A DNA stretch of 64,000 nt, taken from Pirellulaceae bacterium. Lineage in GTDB: Bacteria > Planctomycetota > Planctomycetia > Pirellulales > Pirellulaceae. The notes below the pieces were generated by a model. That model saw only the letters and a program-made list of their open reading frames with translations. It was not told where the DNA came from and made no database searches. The stretch is from positions 54,336 through 118,335 of the forward strand of contig JAHDXO010000033.1 of the NCBI GenBank assembly GCA_023382975.1, written 5' to 3'. Position numbers and translations under genes: made by a program. Positions 47,478-56,138 of the stretch are shown one piece after another; positions within the stretch are counted from its first letter, which is position 1, and every line of letters begins with the position of its first letter.

Positions 47478-48479
47478 ATGGATCGCTACTACGCCGCCGC
47501 TTGCCAGATCGATCTGCCCAATCCGCGGACGCGGGACGAAATCGCGCCGCGCGTCAAGCACATGTTGAACATGGTCGAATACGCCGTGACGGGTTACGAG
47601 CCGCTGTTCGACGTGCGGCTGGTCGTGTTTCCCGAGTTCGCTCACGCGGCGCCAGTCTACCCGGACGTCGAGCATCTGTCGCGGCTGCTGGCCGTGCCGA
47701 TCCCCAACGAGCATACCGACCGCTACGAACGCAAAGCGCGGCAGTTGGGCGTCTACATCCAGACCGGCACCTTTCTGGAATCCGATCCGCGTTGGCCCGG
47801 GCACGTGTTCAACACGACGTGTCTGATCGGACCGTCGGGGATGCTGCTGAAGTATCGCAAGGTCCACCCCTGGACGCCGTGGGAACTGCACACCAGCCCG
47901 CACGATCTGACCGGCTACGACCAGCCGCTGTATCCGGTGGCCGATACGGAGATCGGCCGGATCGGCGCAGCGATCTGCTACGACTGGCTGTTCCCCGAAG
48001 CGATCCGGCAATTGGCCCTGGGCGGCGCGGAGGTCTTGGTCCGGGTCTCGGCCTACATGGATCCCTGGGGTACGGCGGCGCCGATGGATTGGTGGACGAC
48101 GGTCAACCGCTGCCGCGCGTTGGAGAACATGGCCTACGTCGTCGCGTCGAATCAGGCGAGCAGCCTGAAACACTACCCGCCGTTCAGTTGGCCCGGCGGC
48201 AGCATGATCGTCGACTACGACGGCCGAGTCCTCAGCCAAACCGACCCGGGGCCCGGCGAGAAGATCGTGGTCGGCCCGATCGATCTGGCCGCGTTGCGAG
48301 CCGAACGCTCGCGCCGCCGCGGACATGCGATGCTCGCCAACCTCCGCACGGAAACCTACGCCGGCTACGAACGACCCGTCTATCCGGCTGGCGGCGCGGA
48401 CGCAGGCCCGCTGACCGCTGCGGTAAACGAACAATCCTGCCGGTCGGCCCAACAGTCGCTCGACGCCGTCCGCCGCTAA
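47478..48479 (+). CDS. Carbon-nitrogen hydrolase (nitrilase superfamily)
   Basis: Protein of 333 aa with the Glu-Lys-Cys catalytic triad: Glu53 in VVFPEFAH, Lys128 in LKYRKVHPW, Cys167 in GAAICYDWLFPE. The family hydrolyses amides or nitriles. The extended YRKVHPWTPWELH and GGSMIVDYDGRVLSQ stretches fit the amidase/carbamoylase branches, but the substrate is unknown. The start codon lies one base after the TPR/FG-GAP stop, so the two are co-translated. There is no signal peptide; the enzyme is cytoplasmic. Confidence 0.9.
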   Translation: MDRYYAAACQIDLPNPRTRDEIAPRVKHMLNMVEYAVTGYEPLFDVRLVVFPEFAHAAPVYPDVEHLSRLLAVPIPNEHTDRYERKARQLGVYIQTGTFLESDPRWPGHVFNTTCLIGPSGMLLKYRKVHPWTPWELHTSPHDLTGYDQPLYPVADTEIGRIGAAICYDWLFPEAIRQLALGGAEVLVRVSAYMDPWGTAAPMDWWTTVNRCRALENMAYVVASNQASSLKHYPPFSWPGGSMIVDYDGRVLSQTDPGPGEKIVVGPIDLAALRAERSRRRGHAMLANLRTETYAGYERPVYPAGGADAGPLTAAVNEQSCRSAQQSLDAVRR

Positions 48480-48561
48480 CGCAACGCCGTGAAGGGGTTC
48501 CTGACGCGGAAGAAGGCCCGCGAGCGGATCGTAGCCGAAGTCGTGAGACTTCGGAGAGTTC

Positions 48562-48634
48562 GCAAATCATCCGAATTCTCACGAATTCGGCTGGAGAATG
48601 TTTGCAAATCATCCGAATTCTCACGAATTCGGCT
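48562..48634. repeat. Direct repeat carrying CCGAATTC palindromes
   Basis: A 31-bp unit occurs twice without change (48562-48592 and 48604-48634, period 42). Each holds the hairpin CCGAATTCTCACGAATTCGG with 8-bp arms. A third, degenerate copy lies at 61047-61070, inside the 5' part of the MazG-like frame. The unit sits between converging genes and looks like a REP-type dispersed element. Confidence 0.8.
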
Positions 48635-48658
48635 ACGAAAATGCTTCACGGCGTTGCC

Positions 48659-50056
48659 CTAATCCGCTCGTCCACTGGCCCCGAGAACCAGGCCGCCAGT
48701 CGCGTCGCGCCGCTGCCTGTCGGCCGGGTGCCGGTACTGCCAGGCCAGCGTCGGATCGGTATCGGGTTGCAGTGCTCCCGGCGTCGCGGGCAGCGGGGCT
48801 TGCGCAGCGGTCGGCGGTGCTGCGAGTTGTCCGGCGGCGGCCGGCAGCACTCGGAAATCGTGCCGCGCGGGATCGGCCAGCGGCGAGACATCGAATCGCT
48901 GGATCGGATTCGAATCGGCGTCCAGCGACGTGCCGCTCAGAGCCTCAAACAACCCGGCCAACCGATTGTTCCCGCCCGAAAAGCTTTCCAGTCGCGCGCC
49001 GGCGCGGGCCGCCGCCAACCGCTGGCCGTTCTGCCGTTGCCCCCCGTCCCACACGATGTTGCCGATCAGTTCGGCCTTCGCTCCTGGCGCAGACAACTCG
49101 ACGACCGGCGACAGGAACGGCGTGACCACCGTATTGAATCGCAGATGCAGTGTCCCGTCGTGATCGCGCCCGCCGTCCTGACCGAAATGGATCACGCTGC
49201 GGTTGCCCCGGCACTGCGGATCTTTGACGATAATGTTGCCCAACAGCACGGTGTGGCTGCCCGGCCGAGCGGTATCGGCGGCATCGACCAAATCGAACTC
49301 TCGGTTGGCCGAGTGGTACAGGTAACAGTACTCGACGCGGTTGAAATGGGCGCGGCTCTTGTAATTGTGGCCGGTCAGGCTGGAATGCACCTCGCACGCC
49401 CGCATGGTCACGCTCGTGCCGCCCAAGTACAGGTTGTGGTTGTAGCCCGGATCGGCCGGATCGCCGTTGTGGTGGATCCGGCAGAACTCGATCAACTGGT
49501 TCACGCCGCGTTCCAAGCTCCCGTCGCCGTTGGACATGATCCCCATGTCGTTGCCATGGATCATGCAGTTCCGAACGATCACATGGTTGGCCTGGTTGAT
49601 CCTCACCCCGGCCCCGTTATGGCTACCGTTGTGCGCACCGGTCAATTCGAAGCCTTCCAGCACGCAATGGTCCGTGCCGGCGTTGAACTGGAAGATGGCC
49701 CGCGGCGTGCTGCCGCGCCCGCTGTAGTCGAACCCGCTGCCGTCGATCTTCACCCATCGCTCGCCTTCGGCCGGCACGCCGCGGAACGTCAACCGAGCCT
49801 GGCGGACGAACACCGCCGTCTGCTCGTAAGGCTGCCCGTCGGCCCGTGGATGCACCAGGATCACATCGCCCGCCTGTGCCCGAGCATTGGCGTCCTCGAT
49901 CCGCGCAAACGGCTTGCCCGGCCCGACCTCGAGCGTTGCGGCCATGCCTGTCGCGGCAAACAACGCGACGCAGACAAGGCACGCAGCCGTCGATCGGCCG
50001 AGGACGGCAGGATCCCAGTTCGCAACACGGTGGTGGATCCAAGGGACAACGCTCAT
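48659..50056 (-). CDS. Secreted right-handed parallel beta-helix protein
   Basis: Protein of 465 aa with an N-terminal signal region (TAACLVCVALFAATGMAATLEVG). The body is a parallel beta-helix: PFARIEDANARAQAGDVILVHP, then ladder repeats with Asn and His turns (GVRINQANHVIVRNCMIHGNDMGI, LIEFCRIHHNGDPAD, MRACEVHSSLTGHNYKSR, NRVEYCYLYHS, LLGNIIVKDPQ). The fold is common in polysaccharide lyases and hydrolases, but no catalytic centre can be assigned by eye. GGAGGAATC lies just before ATG 50056. The in-frame extension to 50158 has no signal-peptide character. Confidence 0.85.
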   Translation of the reverse strand: MSVVPWIHHRVANWDPAVLGRSTAACLVCVALFAATGMAATLEVGPGKPFARIEDANARAQAGDVILVHPRADGQPYEQTAVFVRQARLTFRGVPAEGERWVKIDGSGFDYSGRGSTPRAIFQFNAGTDHCVLEGFELTGAHNGSHNGAGVRINQANHVIVRNCMIHGNDMGIMSNGDGSLERGVNQLIEFCRIHHNGDPADPGYNHNLYLGGTSVTMRACEVHSSLTGHNYKSRAHFNRVEYCYLYHSANREFDLVDAADTARPGSHTVLLGNIIVKDPQCRGNRSVIHFGQDGGRDHDGTLHLRFNTVVTPFLSPVVELSAPGAKAELIGNIVWDGGQRQNGQRLAAARAGARLESFSGGNNRLAGLFEALSGTSLDADSNPIQRFDVSPLADPARHDFRVLPAAAGQLAAPPTAAQAPLPATPGALQPDTDPTLAWQYRHPADRQRRDATGGLVLGASGRAD

Positions 50057-50230
50057 GATGATTCCTCCGAATGCCGGACAAAGTGGAAACTTGAATCGGG
50101 AGGTGCGTACTTCACTGCTCCCCGCCGAGCTTGCTCGCTGGAAGCCGTGATGTTTCATTGTCCGGGCATTCTAGCACGCGGTCGGCGCCTCGTGCAGCCC
50201 GACGGCTCCTTGACGAAAGTTCAACGTCCT

Positions 50231-51547
50231 TCAACGGCCGAACACGAGCGACAGGATGGCGAACACGTCGATGATCCATAACGTTGGCGAGATCTGCTTG
50301 AACTTGCCTTGCAGGACCTTGATGGCGGTGTAGCTCAAAAAGCCCCACACAATGCCCTGCGTGATGCTGTAAGTCAGCGGAATCAGAATCAACGACAGAA
50401 AGGCGGGAATCGAGTCTTCGAAGTCGTCCCAGGCAATCTTGCGGATCGGCCCGATCATGTAGATGCCGATCAGCACGAGCACCGGCGCGGTGGCAACCGC
50501 TGGGACGAAGGACAGCAAGGGACTGAGAAACGCAAAGGGCAGGAACAGCAATCCGGTCACCACGGCCGTCAAGCCGGTTCGGCCACCTTCCTCGACGCCC
50601 GCGGCGCTTTCAATGTAGGTCGTTCCGCTCGACGTGCCGGCCAATCCCGACAGCGTCGTGGCGATCGCGTCCACCAGCAGCGCCCGTCCGACGTTCTTTG
50701 GCTGACCGGTCTCGGCATCCACGAAGCCGCCGACTTCCGAAACGCCCACGAATGTCGAAAGACTGTCGAACAGATCTGTGAACGTCAGCGCGAAGATCGG
50801 CAGCACCATGCCCCAGGTCAAGGCGCTGACCACGTCCAACTGAAGCAAAACGTCGGTACTCGGCAGCGCGAACCAGCGATTCGGCGGCGCCGCGAACGGC
50901 TCGCCGCCCAACGCCTGGCCAAGGCGGCTGGCTGCAAACGCCAGCAGCGACGTTCCGACAATGCCCCAGATCAGCGCGCCATGAATGCGGCGGATCACCA
51001 ACCAGCCCGTGACCATCAACCCGACAACGAAGACAATCCGCTCGGCATTCATCCCGCCAAAACCGACGATCGTCGCGGGGTTCGCAACCACGAATCCAAC
51101 CTTCTGCAGCCCGATGAAGGCCAGAAACAGCCCGATGCCGGCTGCCACGCCGAAGCGAACCGGTGGAGGAATCGCCGCCACGATCAGCTCGCGAACGCGG
51201 AAGATCGACAGCGTCAGGAAGACCAATCCCGACACAAACACGGCTCCCAGCGCCGTCTGCCACGGAACCTTCATGCCGATCACAATGCCGAACGTGAAAA
51301 AGGCGTTGATCCCCATGCCCGGCGCAATGGCAAACGGCAGATTGGCCACCAGTCCCATCAAGATCGAACTGACCGCAGCCACCAGGACGGTCGCAAACAA
51401 GACGCCGGCGTAGGGCATCCCGGCGTCAGCCAGGATCGCCGGATTGACCACGATGATGTACGCCATGGTCAGGAACGTGGCGACCCCCGCGCGCACCTCG
51501 GTCCGCACGTCGGTGCGGTGAGTTTCGAGTTGAAAGAACGATTCCAT
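50231..51547 (-). CDS. NCS2 (AzgA-like) purine permease
   Basis: Protein of 438 aa with the AzgA-branch NCS2 pattern: RAGVATFLTMAYIIVVNPAIL at the N-terminus, FAIAPGMGINAFFTF, LTFTDLFDSLSTFVGVSEVGG, and SGLAGTSSGTTYIESAAGVEEGGRTGLTAVVTGLLF. The family imports hypoxanthine, adenine or guanine by proton symport across the inner membrane. About 12-14 helices fit the length. The gene is monocistronic; the 313-bp upstream gap contains a tandem repeat. Confidence 0.93.
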   Translation of the reverse strand: MESFFQLETHRTDVRTEVRAGVATFLTMAYIIVVNPAILADAGMPYAGVLFATVLVAAVSSILMGLVANLPFAIAPGMGINAFFTFGIVIGMKVPWQTALGAVFVSGLVFLTLSIFRVRELIVAAIPPPVRFGVAAGIGLFLAFIGLQKVGFVVANPATIVGFGGMNAERIVFVVGLMVTGWLVIRRIHGALIWGIVGTSLLAFAASRLGQALGGEPFAAPPNRWFALPSTDVLLQLDVVSALTWGMVLPIFALTFTDLFDSLSTFVGVSEVGGFVDAETGQPKNVGRALLVDAIATTLSGLAGTSSGTTYIESAAGVEEGGRTGLTAVVTGLLFLPFAFLSPLLSFVPAVATAPVLVLIGIYMIGPIRKIAWDDFEDSIPAFLSLILIPLTYSITQGIVWGFLSYTAIKVLQGKFKQISPTLWIIDVFAILSLVFGR

Positions 51548-51860
51548 GCAGCATTCCTTTCACCCATGCGGTCGCCAGCATGCAACCATCCAGCCCGATC
51601 CTTGCACGCCGCACGCCGACGACACTTTTTTACCACGAAGCCGGATTGTTCGTAACCGGCGCATCGCCAGGGGTTTTCGATGGGGTTTCCCGCGGGTACA
51701 TTGTTGAGACGCGATTCAAGTGGCTCGCGGGCGCCGAACGCGAGTCCGGAATCCAAACAAGTGGCTCGCGGGCGCCGAACGCGAGTCCGGAATCCGGCAC
51801 AACATCAAGACGAGCGACTCGCGCATCCCCTGCCGCAAACCCCATCCAGGAGACCTCTCG
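51548..51860. other. Intergenic region with tandem repeat
   Basis: Apart from the GC-rich 37-bp repeat pair at 51718-51795 I see no gene here. The region separates the divergent purine permease and ceramidase-like genes and should hold both promoters, but no clear -35/-10 pair was found. Confidence 0.4.
51718..51795. repeat. Tandem GC-rich hairpin repeat
   Basis: A 37-bp unit occurs twice (51718-51754 and 51759-51795, period 41). It begins AAGTGGCTCGCGGGCGCC and ends CGCGAGTCCGGAATCC. Its core (GCTCGCG ... CGCGAG) forms a strong hairpin. An inverted copy of the 24-bp core is at 55188-55211, within the dispersed-repeat zone. This is probably a planctomycete REP-type family. Confidence 0.8.
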
Positions 51861-53369
51861 ATGACTCGCAGTATCCAACACCCGATTCGGAAAACGGTGC
51901 AGACACCGGGCACACGAGCGCCCAAGGCAATCCTGGTTTTGGCCGCGTTGGCCGCTTGGACCATAATCTTCGGATCGGTCGGAGCTTCTACCTCGGCCGC
52001 CGAAATCCGGATCGGTGCGGCCACGGTCGATATCACGCCTTCCGAGCCCGTCGCGCTCAGTGGCCAAAGGAACGTGCGGATCGCCAAGAAAGTCGAAACG
52101 CCGCTCTCGGCCACCGCGCTGGCCTTGGAATCGCGCGACGGCGACCGCTCACTTGACCAAGCGGTTATCGTGTCCTGCGACCTGGTCGCGATCCGGCCGG
52201 GAATTCTCGACATGGTGCGAAACAAAGTGAAGGAGCGTCTGCCGGACTTCGATCTGACGAAGCTCTTCCTTTGCGCCACCCACACGCACACCGCGCCGGT
52301 CATGGTCGAAGGCCGGTACGCGCTGCCCGAAACCGGAATCATGCAACCCGCCCAGTACGCCGAGTTCCTGACGACCCAGGTGGCGGATGCCGTGGTCGAG
52401 AGCTGGCAGAAACGCAAGGCGGGCAAAGTCGGCTGGGGACAAGGCCAAGCGGTTGTGGCTCAGAACCGTCGAGCCGTCTATGCCAACGGCACCGCGGCCA
52501 TGTACGGCGCCACGAACCGGCCCGATTTTCGCGCGATCGAAGGCTACGAAGACCACAATCTGGAGGTGTTGTTTTTCTGGGACGACCAGGATCAACTGAT
52601 CGCCACGGCCGTCAATGTGCCCTGCCCGTCTCAGGAAGTGGGCGGCGGATCGACGATTCACGCGGACTTCTGGGATCCCGTCCGGCGCATGTTGCGCGAG
52701 CGGCATGGCGAACACCTGTTGGTTCTCGGCCTGACCGGTGCGTCGGGCGATCAGACGTCCCGGTTGATGTACGGGCGAGCGGCGGACGAGCGGATGCGGC
52801 GTCTGCGAGGCCTGACGCGACTGGACGAGATCGCTCGCCGCATCGTGGCGGGCTGGGAAGACGCCTACGACGGTGCGCGACACGACATGCGCAGCGACGT
52901 CGAACTGCGGCATCTGGTCCAGACGATCGAACTGCCCTACCGCCAAGTGACAGAGGCCGAAGTCGCGGAGGCTCGCCGGGAAGCAGCCAAGTACGCCGAC
53001 GACCCGGCCCAAACCTGGAACTACCGTTGGAACCAGGGAGTCGTGGAACGCTACGAGAGCCAGCAGGCGGGGACCGCTGGCGTGTCGACCATGGAATTGC
53101 ACGTCCTGCGTCTGGGCGACGTGGCGATCTGCACCAACGAGTTCGAGTTGTACACCGACTTCGGCGTGCAGATCAAAGCTCGCAGTCCCGCGGTGCAGAC
53201 CTTCGTCATCCAGTTGACCGGCTCGGCCGGCTACCTGCCGAGCGAACGAGCCGTCCGCGGCGGCGGTTACGGCGCCGTGATTCAAAGCAGCCGCATCGGC
53301 CCCGACGGCGGACAGATCCTGGTAGACCGCACCGTCGAAGCCATCGACACGCTATGGCCCAAGCCCTGA
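51861..53369 (+). CDS. Exported neutral/alkaline ceramidase-domain protein
   Basis: Protein of 502 aa. An N-terminal hydrophobic export segment (AILVLAALAAWTIIFGSVGASTSA) is followed by the neutral ceramidase-like domain: EIRIGAATVDITPSEPVALSG, LFLCATHTHTAP with probable metal ligands His141 and His143, VGWGQGQAVVAQNRRAVYANG, LEVLFFWDDQDQLIATAVNVPCPSQ, LGLTGASGDQTS, FVIQLTGSAGYLPSERAVRGGGYG. It is shorter than true ceramidases and probably cleaves amide or ester bonds in exported substrates. AGGAGA lies upstream of ATG 51861. Confidence 0.85.
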   Translation: MTRSIQHPIRKTVQTPGTRAPKAILVLAALAAWTIIFGSVGASTSAAEIRIGAATVDITPSEPVALSGQRNVRIAKKVETPLSATALALESRDGDRSLDQAVIVSCDLVAIRPGILDMVRNKVKERLPDFDLTKLFLCATHTHTAPVMVEGRYALPETGIMQPAQYAEFLTTQVADAVVESWQKRKAGKVGWGQGQAVVAQNRRAVYANGTAAMYGATNRPDFRAIEGYEDHNLEVLFFWDDQDQLIATAVNVPCPSQEVGGGSTIHADFWDPVRRMLRERHGEHLLVLGLTGASGDQTSRLMYGRAADERMRRLRGLTRLDEIARRIVAGWEDAYDGARHDMRSDVELRHLVQTIELPYRQVTEAEVAEARREAAKYADDPAQTWNYRWNQGVVERYESQQAGTAGVSTMELHVLRLGDVAICTNEFELYTDFGVQIKARSPAVQTFVIQLTGSAGYLPSERAVRGGGYGAVIQSSRIGPDGGQILVDRTVEAIDTLWPKP

Positions 53370-53477
53370 GCTTCCGCGATTCGCACCGCAGAATCTCGCA
53401 CCGACGCACGCCTCGTCGGCCGTCGGCTACGGCCAAGGCCGCCAGTTCCTACTCGAACGATGCCAAGCCATCGCGGC

Positions 53478-53819
53478 CCCTGGATCGGCCATGAATACAC
53501 CGGTCGGCCAATGCCGGGCGAAGACATCGAGAGCGAAGTGCGCAACGTGTTTACGTGCAAGGTTTTCGGAGCTCGATGGCGACCAAGCGGTGCCAGTCAT
53601 CGGCCGACCCAGCCGGTCGGCCTATGCAGCCGCCAATAGGACATTATCCAGGTCGGCCTATTCCGGTGGGCGGCACGGAGCCGATGCCGATTCAACTGCT
53701 TGACGGGCAAGGGATTCAAGCGACAATCGTCCAGTAGTGGCAGGCGAGATAGCCCGCCGCCCCGGTCGGCCTATTCCCAGTCAGCCATGTCCGTGATAGG
53801 CCGTTCTGGATAATCACTA
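53478..53819 (+). repeat. Integron leader / attI-like region, copy B
   Basis: Second copy of the roughly 340-bp leader. It starts at the same CCCCTGGAT, here followed by CGG CCA TGA, so the integrase stop codon seems preserved, but the rest of the integrase gene is missing upstream. The inner parts (for example AATAGGACATTATCCAGG and the GGCGGCACGGAGCC block) are nearly identical to copy A. The TCGGCCTAT motifs are mostly kept, although one inverted copy is lost. Homology ends at the G of GTTATGC at 53820. Confidence 0.65.
53700..53727 (+). promoter_or_regulatory. Cassette promoter (Pc-like), copy B
   Basis: TTGACG (53700-53705) and GACAAT (53722-53727) with a 16-bp spacer correspond base for base to the promoter in copy A (TTGACA/GATAAT). 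Both changes lower the match to consensus, so this copy should be weaker. It points to the cassette gene at 53891. Confidence 0.5.
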
Positions 53820-53890
53820 GTTATGCCAAACGCTTTCACCCAGAACGGTTACCATCGACGAACGAGTTGGCAGGACAGCGGGAGGTTTCG

Positions 53891-54610
53891 ATGACATTCT
53901 TTGGTCGTCTCGCATTCGTTGTCTCGGCCTTCATTTCACTTGGACTCGCCATTTGGTTCACTGCGACGGAAGCGTACTCAGCGGGATTCGGCTGGCCAGT
54001 AGCATTGATCGCCATGGCCCTTTCGTTGGACGCCTACGGCGTGTTTGGCGTCGAACCAAGCGGATTGACGATTGAAGTACGAATCGCAGGATGGATCAGC
54101 ATCTACGTCGCAATACTTGCCTGCGCGTTCGTGTTTATCTTCTTTCCTTTCTGGATTGCGGTTTTCGTAACGTGGGCTTGTTTGCTTGCGGTAAAGGGCC
54201 CCGTCTTGATCTTCGCCCCGTTTTCGACCAAAGAGCCCACGGCAGTGTTCCCGACGGTTGCTCGTACAACGGGCCCGCCATTACGTCGCTTCGTTTTCGC
54301 GACTATCGGTGCAATATCGGGTGGAGCAGCAGCGTTGGGGATCATCTGGGCCATTGCGAAGGCCGAACTGATCGATCAGGACATTCTCCCGCTTGTCGGG
54401 CTCGGATTGTTCTGCCCGCTATTCGTCCTCGGCGGTTGGATGGGCGTGAAAGCAGGGCGACCAAAACCCGCTTCGGCCAAGGCTCCATCTTGGATGACCC
54501 GCCCAAGAAGTACTGGGCCGACCATCCCCTGTCCCAGATGTGAACGCGACCTATCGCCAAGCACCAGAATCTGCCCGCGTTGTGAGTATAGGCTCGTAGA
54601 CGAAGCATGA
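53891..54610 (+). CDS. Integron cassette (platform B): membrane protein with zinc ribbon
   Basis: Protein of 239 aa. About six membrane segments can be read (RLAFVVSAFISLGLAIWF; PVALIAMALSLDAYGVF; ISIYVAILACAFVFIFFPFWIAVFVTWACLL; FVFATIGAISGGAAALGIIWAIA; LPLVGLGLFCPLFVLGGWMG). The C-terminal tail carries a rubredoxin-like zinc ribbon, CPRCERDLSPSTRICPRC. I know no function for this combination. The gene lies between GTTATGC (53820) and its exact complement GCATAAC (54660), as cassette genes do, and its base composition is less GC-rich than the core genes. GGGAGG supports ATG 53891. Confidence 0.75.
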   Translation: MTFFGRLAFVVSAFISLGLAIWFTATEAYSAGFGWPVALIAMALSLDAYGVFGVEPSGLTIEVRIAGWISIYVAILACAFVFIFFPFWIAVFVTWACLLAVKGPVLIFAPFSTKEPTAVFPTVARTTGPPLRRFVFATIGAISGGAAALGIIWAIAKAELIDQDILPLVGLGLFCPLFVLGGWMGVKAGRPKPASAKAPSWMTRPRSTGPTIPCPRCERDLSPSTRICPRCEYRLVDEA

Positions 54611-54659
54611 GTATCTCATACTGTGTGGTATTCCGAATCCTCAGAAATCGCGACGTGAT

Positions 54660-54666
54660 GCATAAC
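54660..54666 (+). other. R''-type box ending the platform B cassette
   Basis: GCATAAC is a 7 of 7 complement to the GTTATGC that opens this cassette at 53820, as attC R'' boxes must be. The remainder of an attC is missing: the dispersed repeat starts two bases later. The array was probably cut here when that repeat arrived or when the region was rearranged. Confidence 0.4.
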
Positions 54667-54667
54667 T

Positions 54668-55150
54668 AATGAAGGATTAGATCGTGCGGTGATCAGGGAG
54701 GGGACGTTTCCGGGGAGAGAGACGTTGTCGCGGGAAAGAGGTTGCGGGGCGGTAGACTCCGCCACGATCTAGTCCTCGTTCAAGTAGCCCGGCGCGCTCG
54801 GCGGGAGAGAACGGCAGCGTGGGAGAAGGGGCTCGCTGTAGGGTTTTGCATTTCTACTGGCCGGTTCCGACCAGCGTTCTCGAGCATCCAGGGGGCGGCG
54901 AGCAGCAGGGCGTCGAGTCCCAGAGGCATCGGGGACGCGTATCGGGAGGGCCGTTCCGTGTTTCGCTGCGGTCTTGCAGTGATCGCATTCTCGGAGGCCG
55001 AAAGAGCACGGATGGCGAACCCGGAGCACCGATGATCCGCAGCCCGTTTCTTGTTGGGAACGATCCTGGGGCTGGTCTGCCACGGAATGCGGGGATGGCG
55101 ATTCGCACTTCCATCCGTGCCCCGGCGCTGCCATCCGTGCTGTCCTGGAC
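54668..55150. repeat. Dispersed repeat of about 500 bp, copy 1
   Basis: Starting AATGAAGGATTAGAT, this segment matches 56670-57250 over its whole length with about 75-80 percent identity and small indels. Shared blocks include GGTGATCAGGGAGGGGACGT, the GTAGACTCCGCCACGATCTA block, and AGGGTTTTGCATTTCT. Minus-strand frames are open but too poorly conserved to look like a protein gene. It is likely a non-coding repeat family or a relic. The rest of the gap up to 55496 contains the palindromic repeat at 55188 and no recognised gene. Confidence 0.75.
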
Positions 55151-55187
55151 GCGACCGGGTAGCTGCTGCGCGAACGTCTGCGAATTC

Positions 55188-55211
55188 GACTCGCGTTCGG
55201 CGCCCGCGAGC
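55188..55211 (-). repeat. GC-rich hairpin repeat, inverted copy
   Basis: The 24-bp sequence GACTCGCGTTCGGC...CGCGAGC is the exact reverse complement of the core of the tandem repeat at 51718-51795. This makes three copies within 3.5 kb, on both strands. Confidence 0.8.
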
Positions 55212-55496
55212 GGCGGTGGCCCATGTCACGCCGACATGCAATCAATCGACCCCCGCGTGGCACTGGCCCCCATCCGCCGCGCCAGCGGCTTACTTGAACC
55301 AGGGGATGAACGCGAGCGGCGGTCTCGTCCGCGACAATGGCGGGCGTGTCCGTCGCCGCCCGGTCAACATCGTCGCTCGTCTGTATCGAGCCTGCGCCAC
55401 GATTGCGGCTCCTGACGCGTCCTGGCGATCGGGATGCTTGCCACTCGGCAGGCTGTCGAATACACTGCAAGGGAGACATTCGTCGGAGAAAGCAAA

Positions 55497-55748
55497 ATGA
55501 CCCTTGAGGCGATGATCGATAATCTAAGCCGTGACGAGAAGCTTGCGGCGATGGATCTTATTTGGCGGGATTTGGCGGCTGATTCCCAGTCGTTCGTCTC
55601 GCCCGAATGGCGTGGGACGATAATTGCGGACAGGCTCGAGAACCCAACTTCGGGGCCGGCACTGCGACTGGCAGAGGCGAAAGCCGAAATCAAGGATGCA
55701 TTGGATGCGCGTCGAGCTTCGGGCGGAGGCCCGCCGCGATCTGGTTGA
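55497..55748 (+). CDS. Addiction-module antitoxin (RelB/StbD-like, TIGR02574 type)
   Basis: Protein of 83 aa with the typical short antitoxin sequence: MTLEAMIDNLSRDEKLAAMDLIWRDLA, then SPEWRGTIIADRLENPTSG, then LRLAEAKAEIKDALDARR. Such proteins bind and neutralise a ParE/RelE toxin and repress their own promoter. ATG 55497 follows CGGAGAAAGC. The gene overlaps the damaged toxin gene at 55705 by 44 bp, the usual toxin-antitoxin order. With the toxin decayed, this is probably an orphan antitoxin. Confidence 0.85.
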   Translation: MTLEAMIDNLSRDEKLAAMDLIWRDLAADSQSFVSPEWRGTIIADRLENPTSGPALRLAEAKAEIKDALDARRASGGGPPRSG

Positions 55749-55926
55749 AGGTGCCTTGTTCTACGAGCAGCAGCGCGATGGCCTCGGTGACTACTTCACG
55801 GACCGTCTGTTCGAGGATCTTGGTCGCTTCGAGACCGAAGCAAGTATACACGCGACCGTTTTCGGCCTGCACCGCACCGTCATCGACGTTGTCGCGATTC
55901 TCGACTGTCGGCGAGACCCAGACGCG
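55705..55926 (+). pseudogene. ParE/RelE-type toxin with internal deletion
   Basis: The start MRVELRAEARRDLVEGALFYEQQRDGLGDYFTDRLFEDL is a typical ParE-like toxin N-terminus. The text then jumps from IHATVFGLHRT directly to VIDVVAILDCRRDPDA. In related toxins about 15-18 residues of the central strand (the KRFPYAVYY type) lie between these parts. After DPDA the frame stays open to 56286 with no family likeness, running into the next gene. The in-frame deletion and lost stop mean the toxin is probably dead. Confidence 0.65.
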
Positions 55927-56138
55927 AGCGGCGGATCGGGTCGGTCCCGAAGTCGACGGTTTTCGGCCGCCGCCGCGTTAACCGTATCGTTCGGGCCGGC
56001 ACGGTGGTACCGTTTCGCCTCCCAGACTGTCGCGCGGGTGGCCAAGGCCGAAAGATGCCCAGTCTGGTCGGCCCAAGCGTCTCGGCCGGTCACACCTTGC
56101 GGCTTGCTCAGTTCTGACCGGCGCGGTAGGCTCAAGGA

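Larger units (their letters stand above)
53370..53890. other. Region holding the second integron leader
   Basis: No gene is recognised between the ceramidase-like gene and the next cassette. The first about 110 bp are unique. From 53478 to 53819 the DNA is homologous to the leader at 22783. From the GTTATGC at 53820 the cassette's own 5' untranslated region of about 70 bp begins, with GGGAGG before ATG 53891. Confidence 0.6.

Noticed and set aside
48562..48634. Possible CRISPR-like repeat pair
   Set aside because: Only two units with an 11-bp gap, palindromic content and no cas genes. It fits a REP-type repeat.
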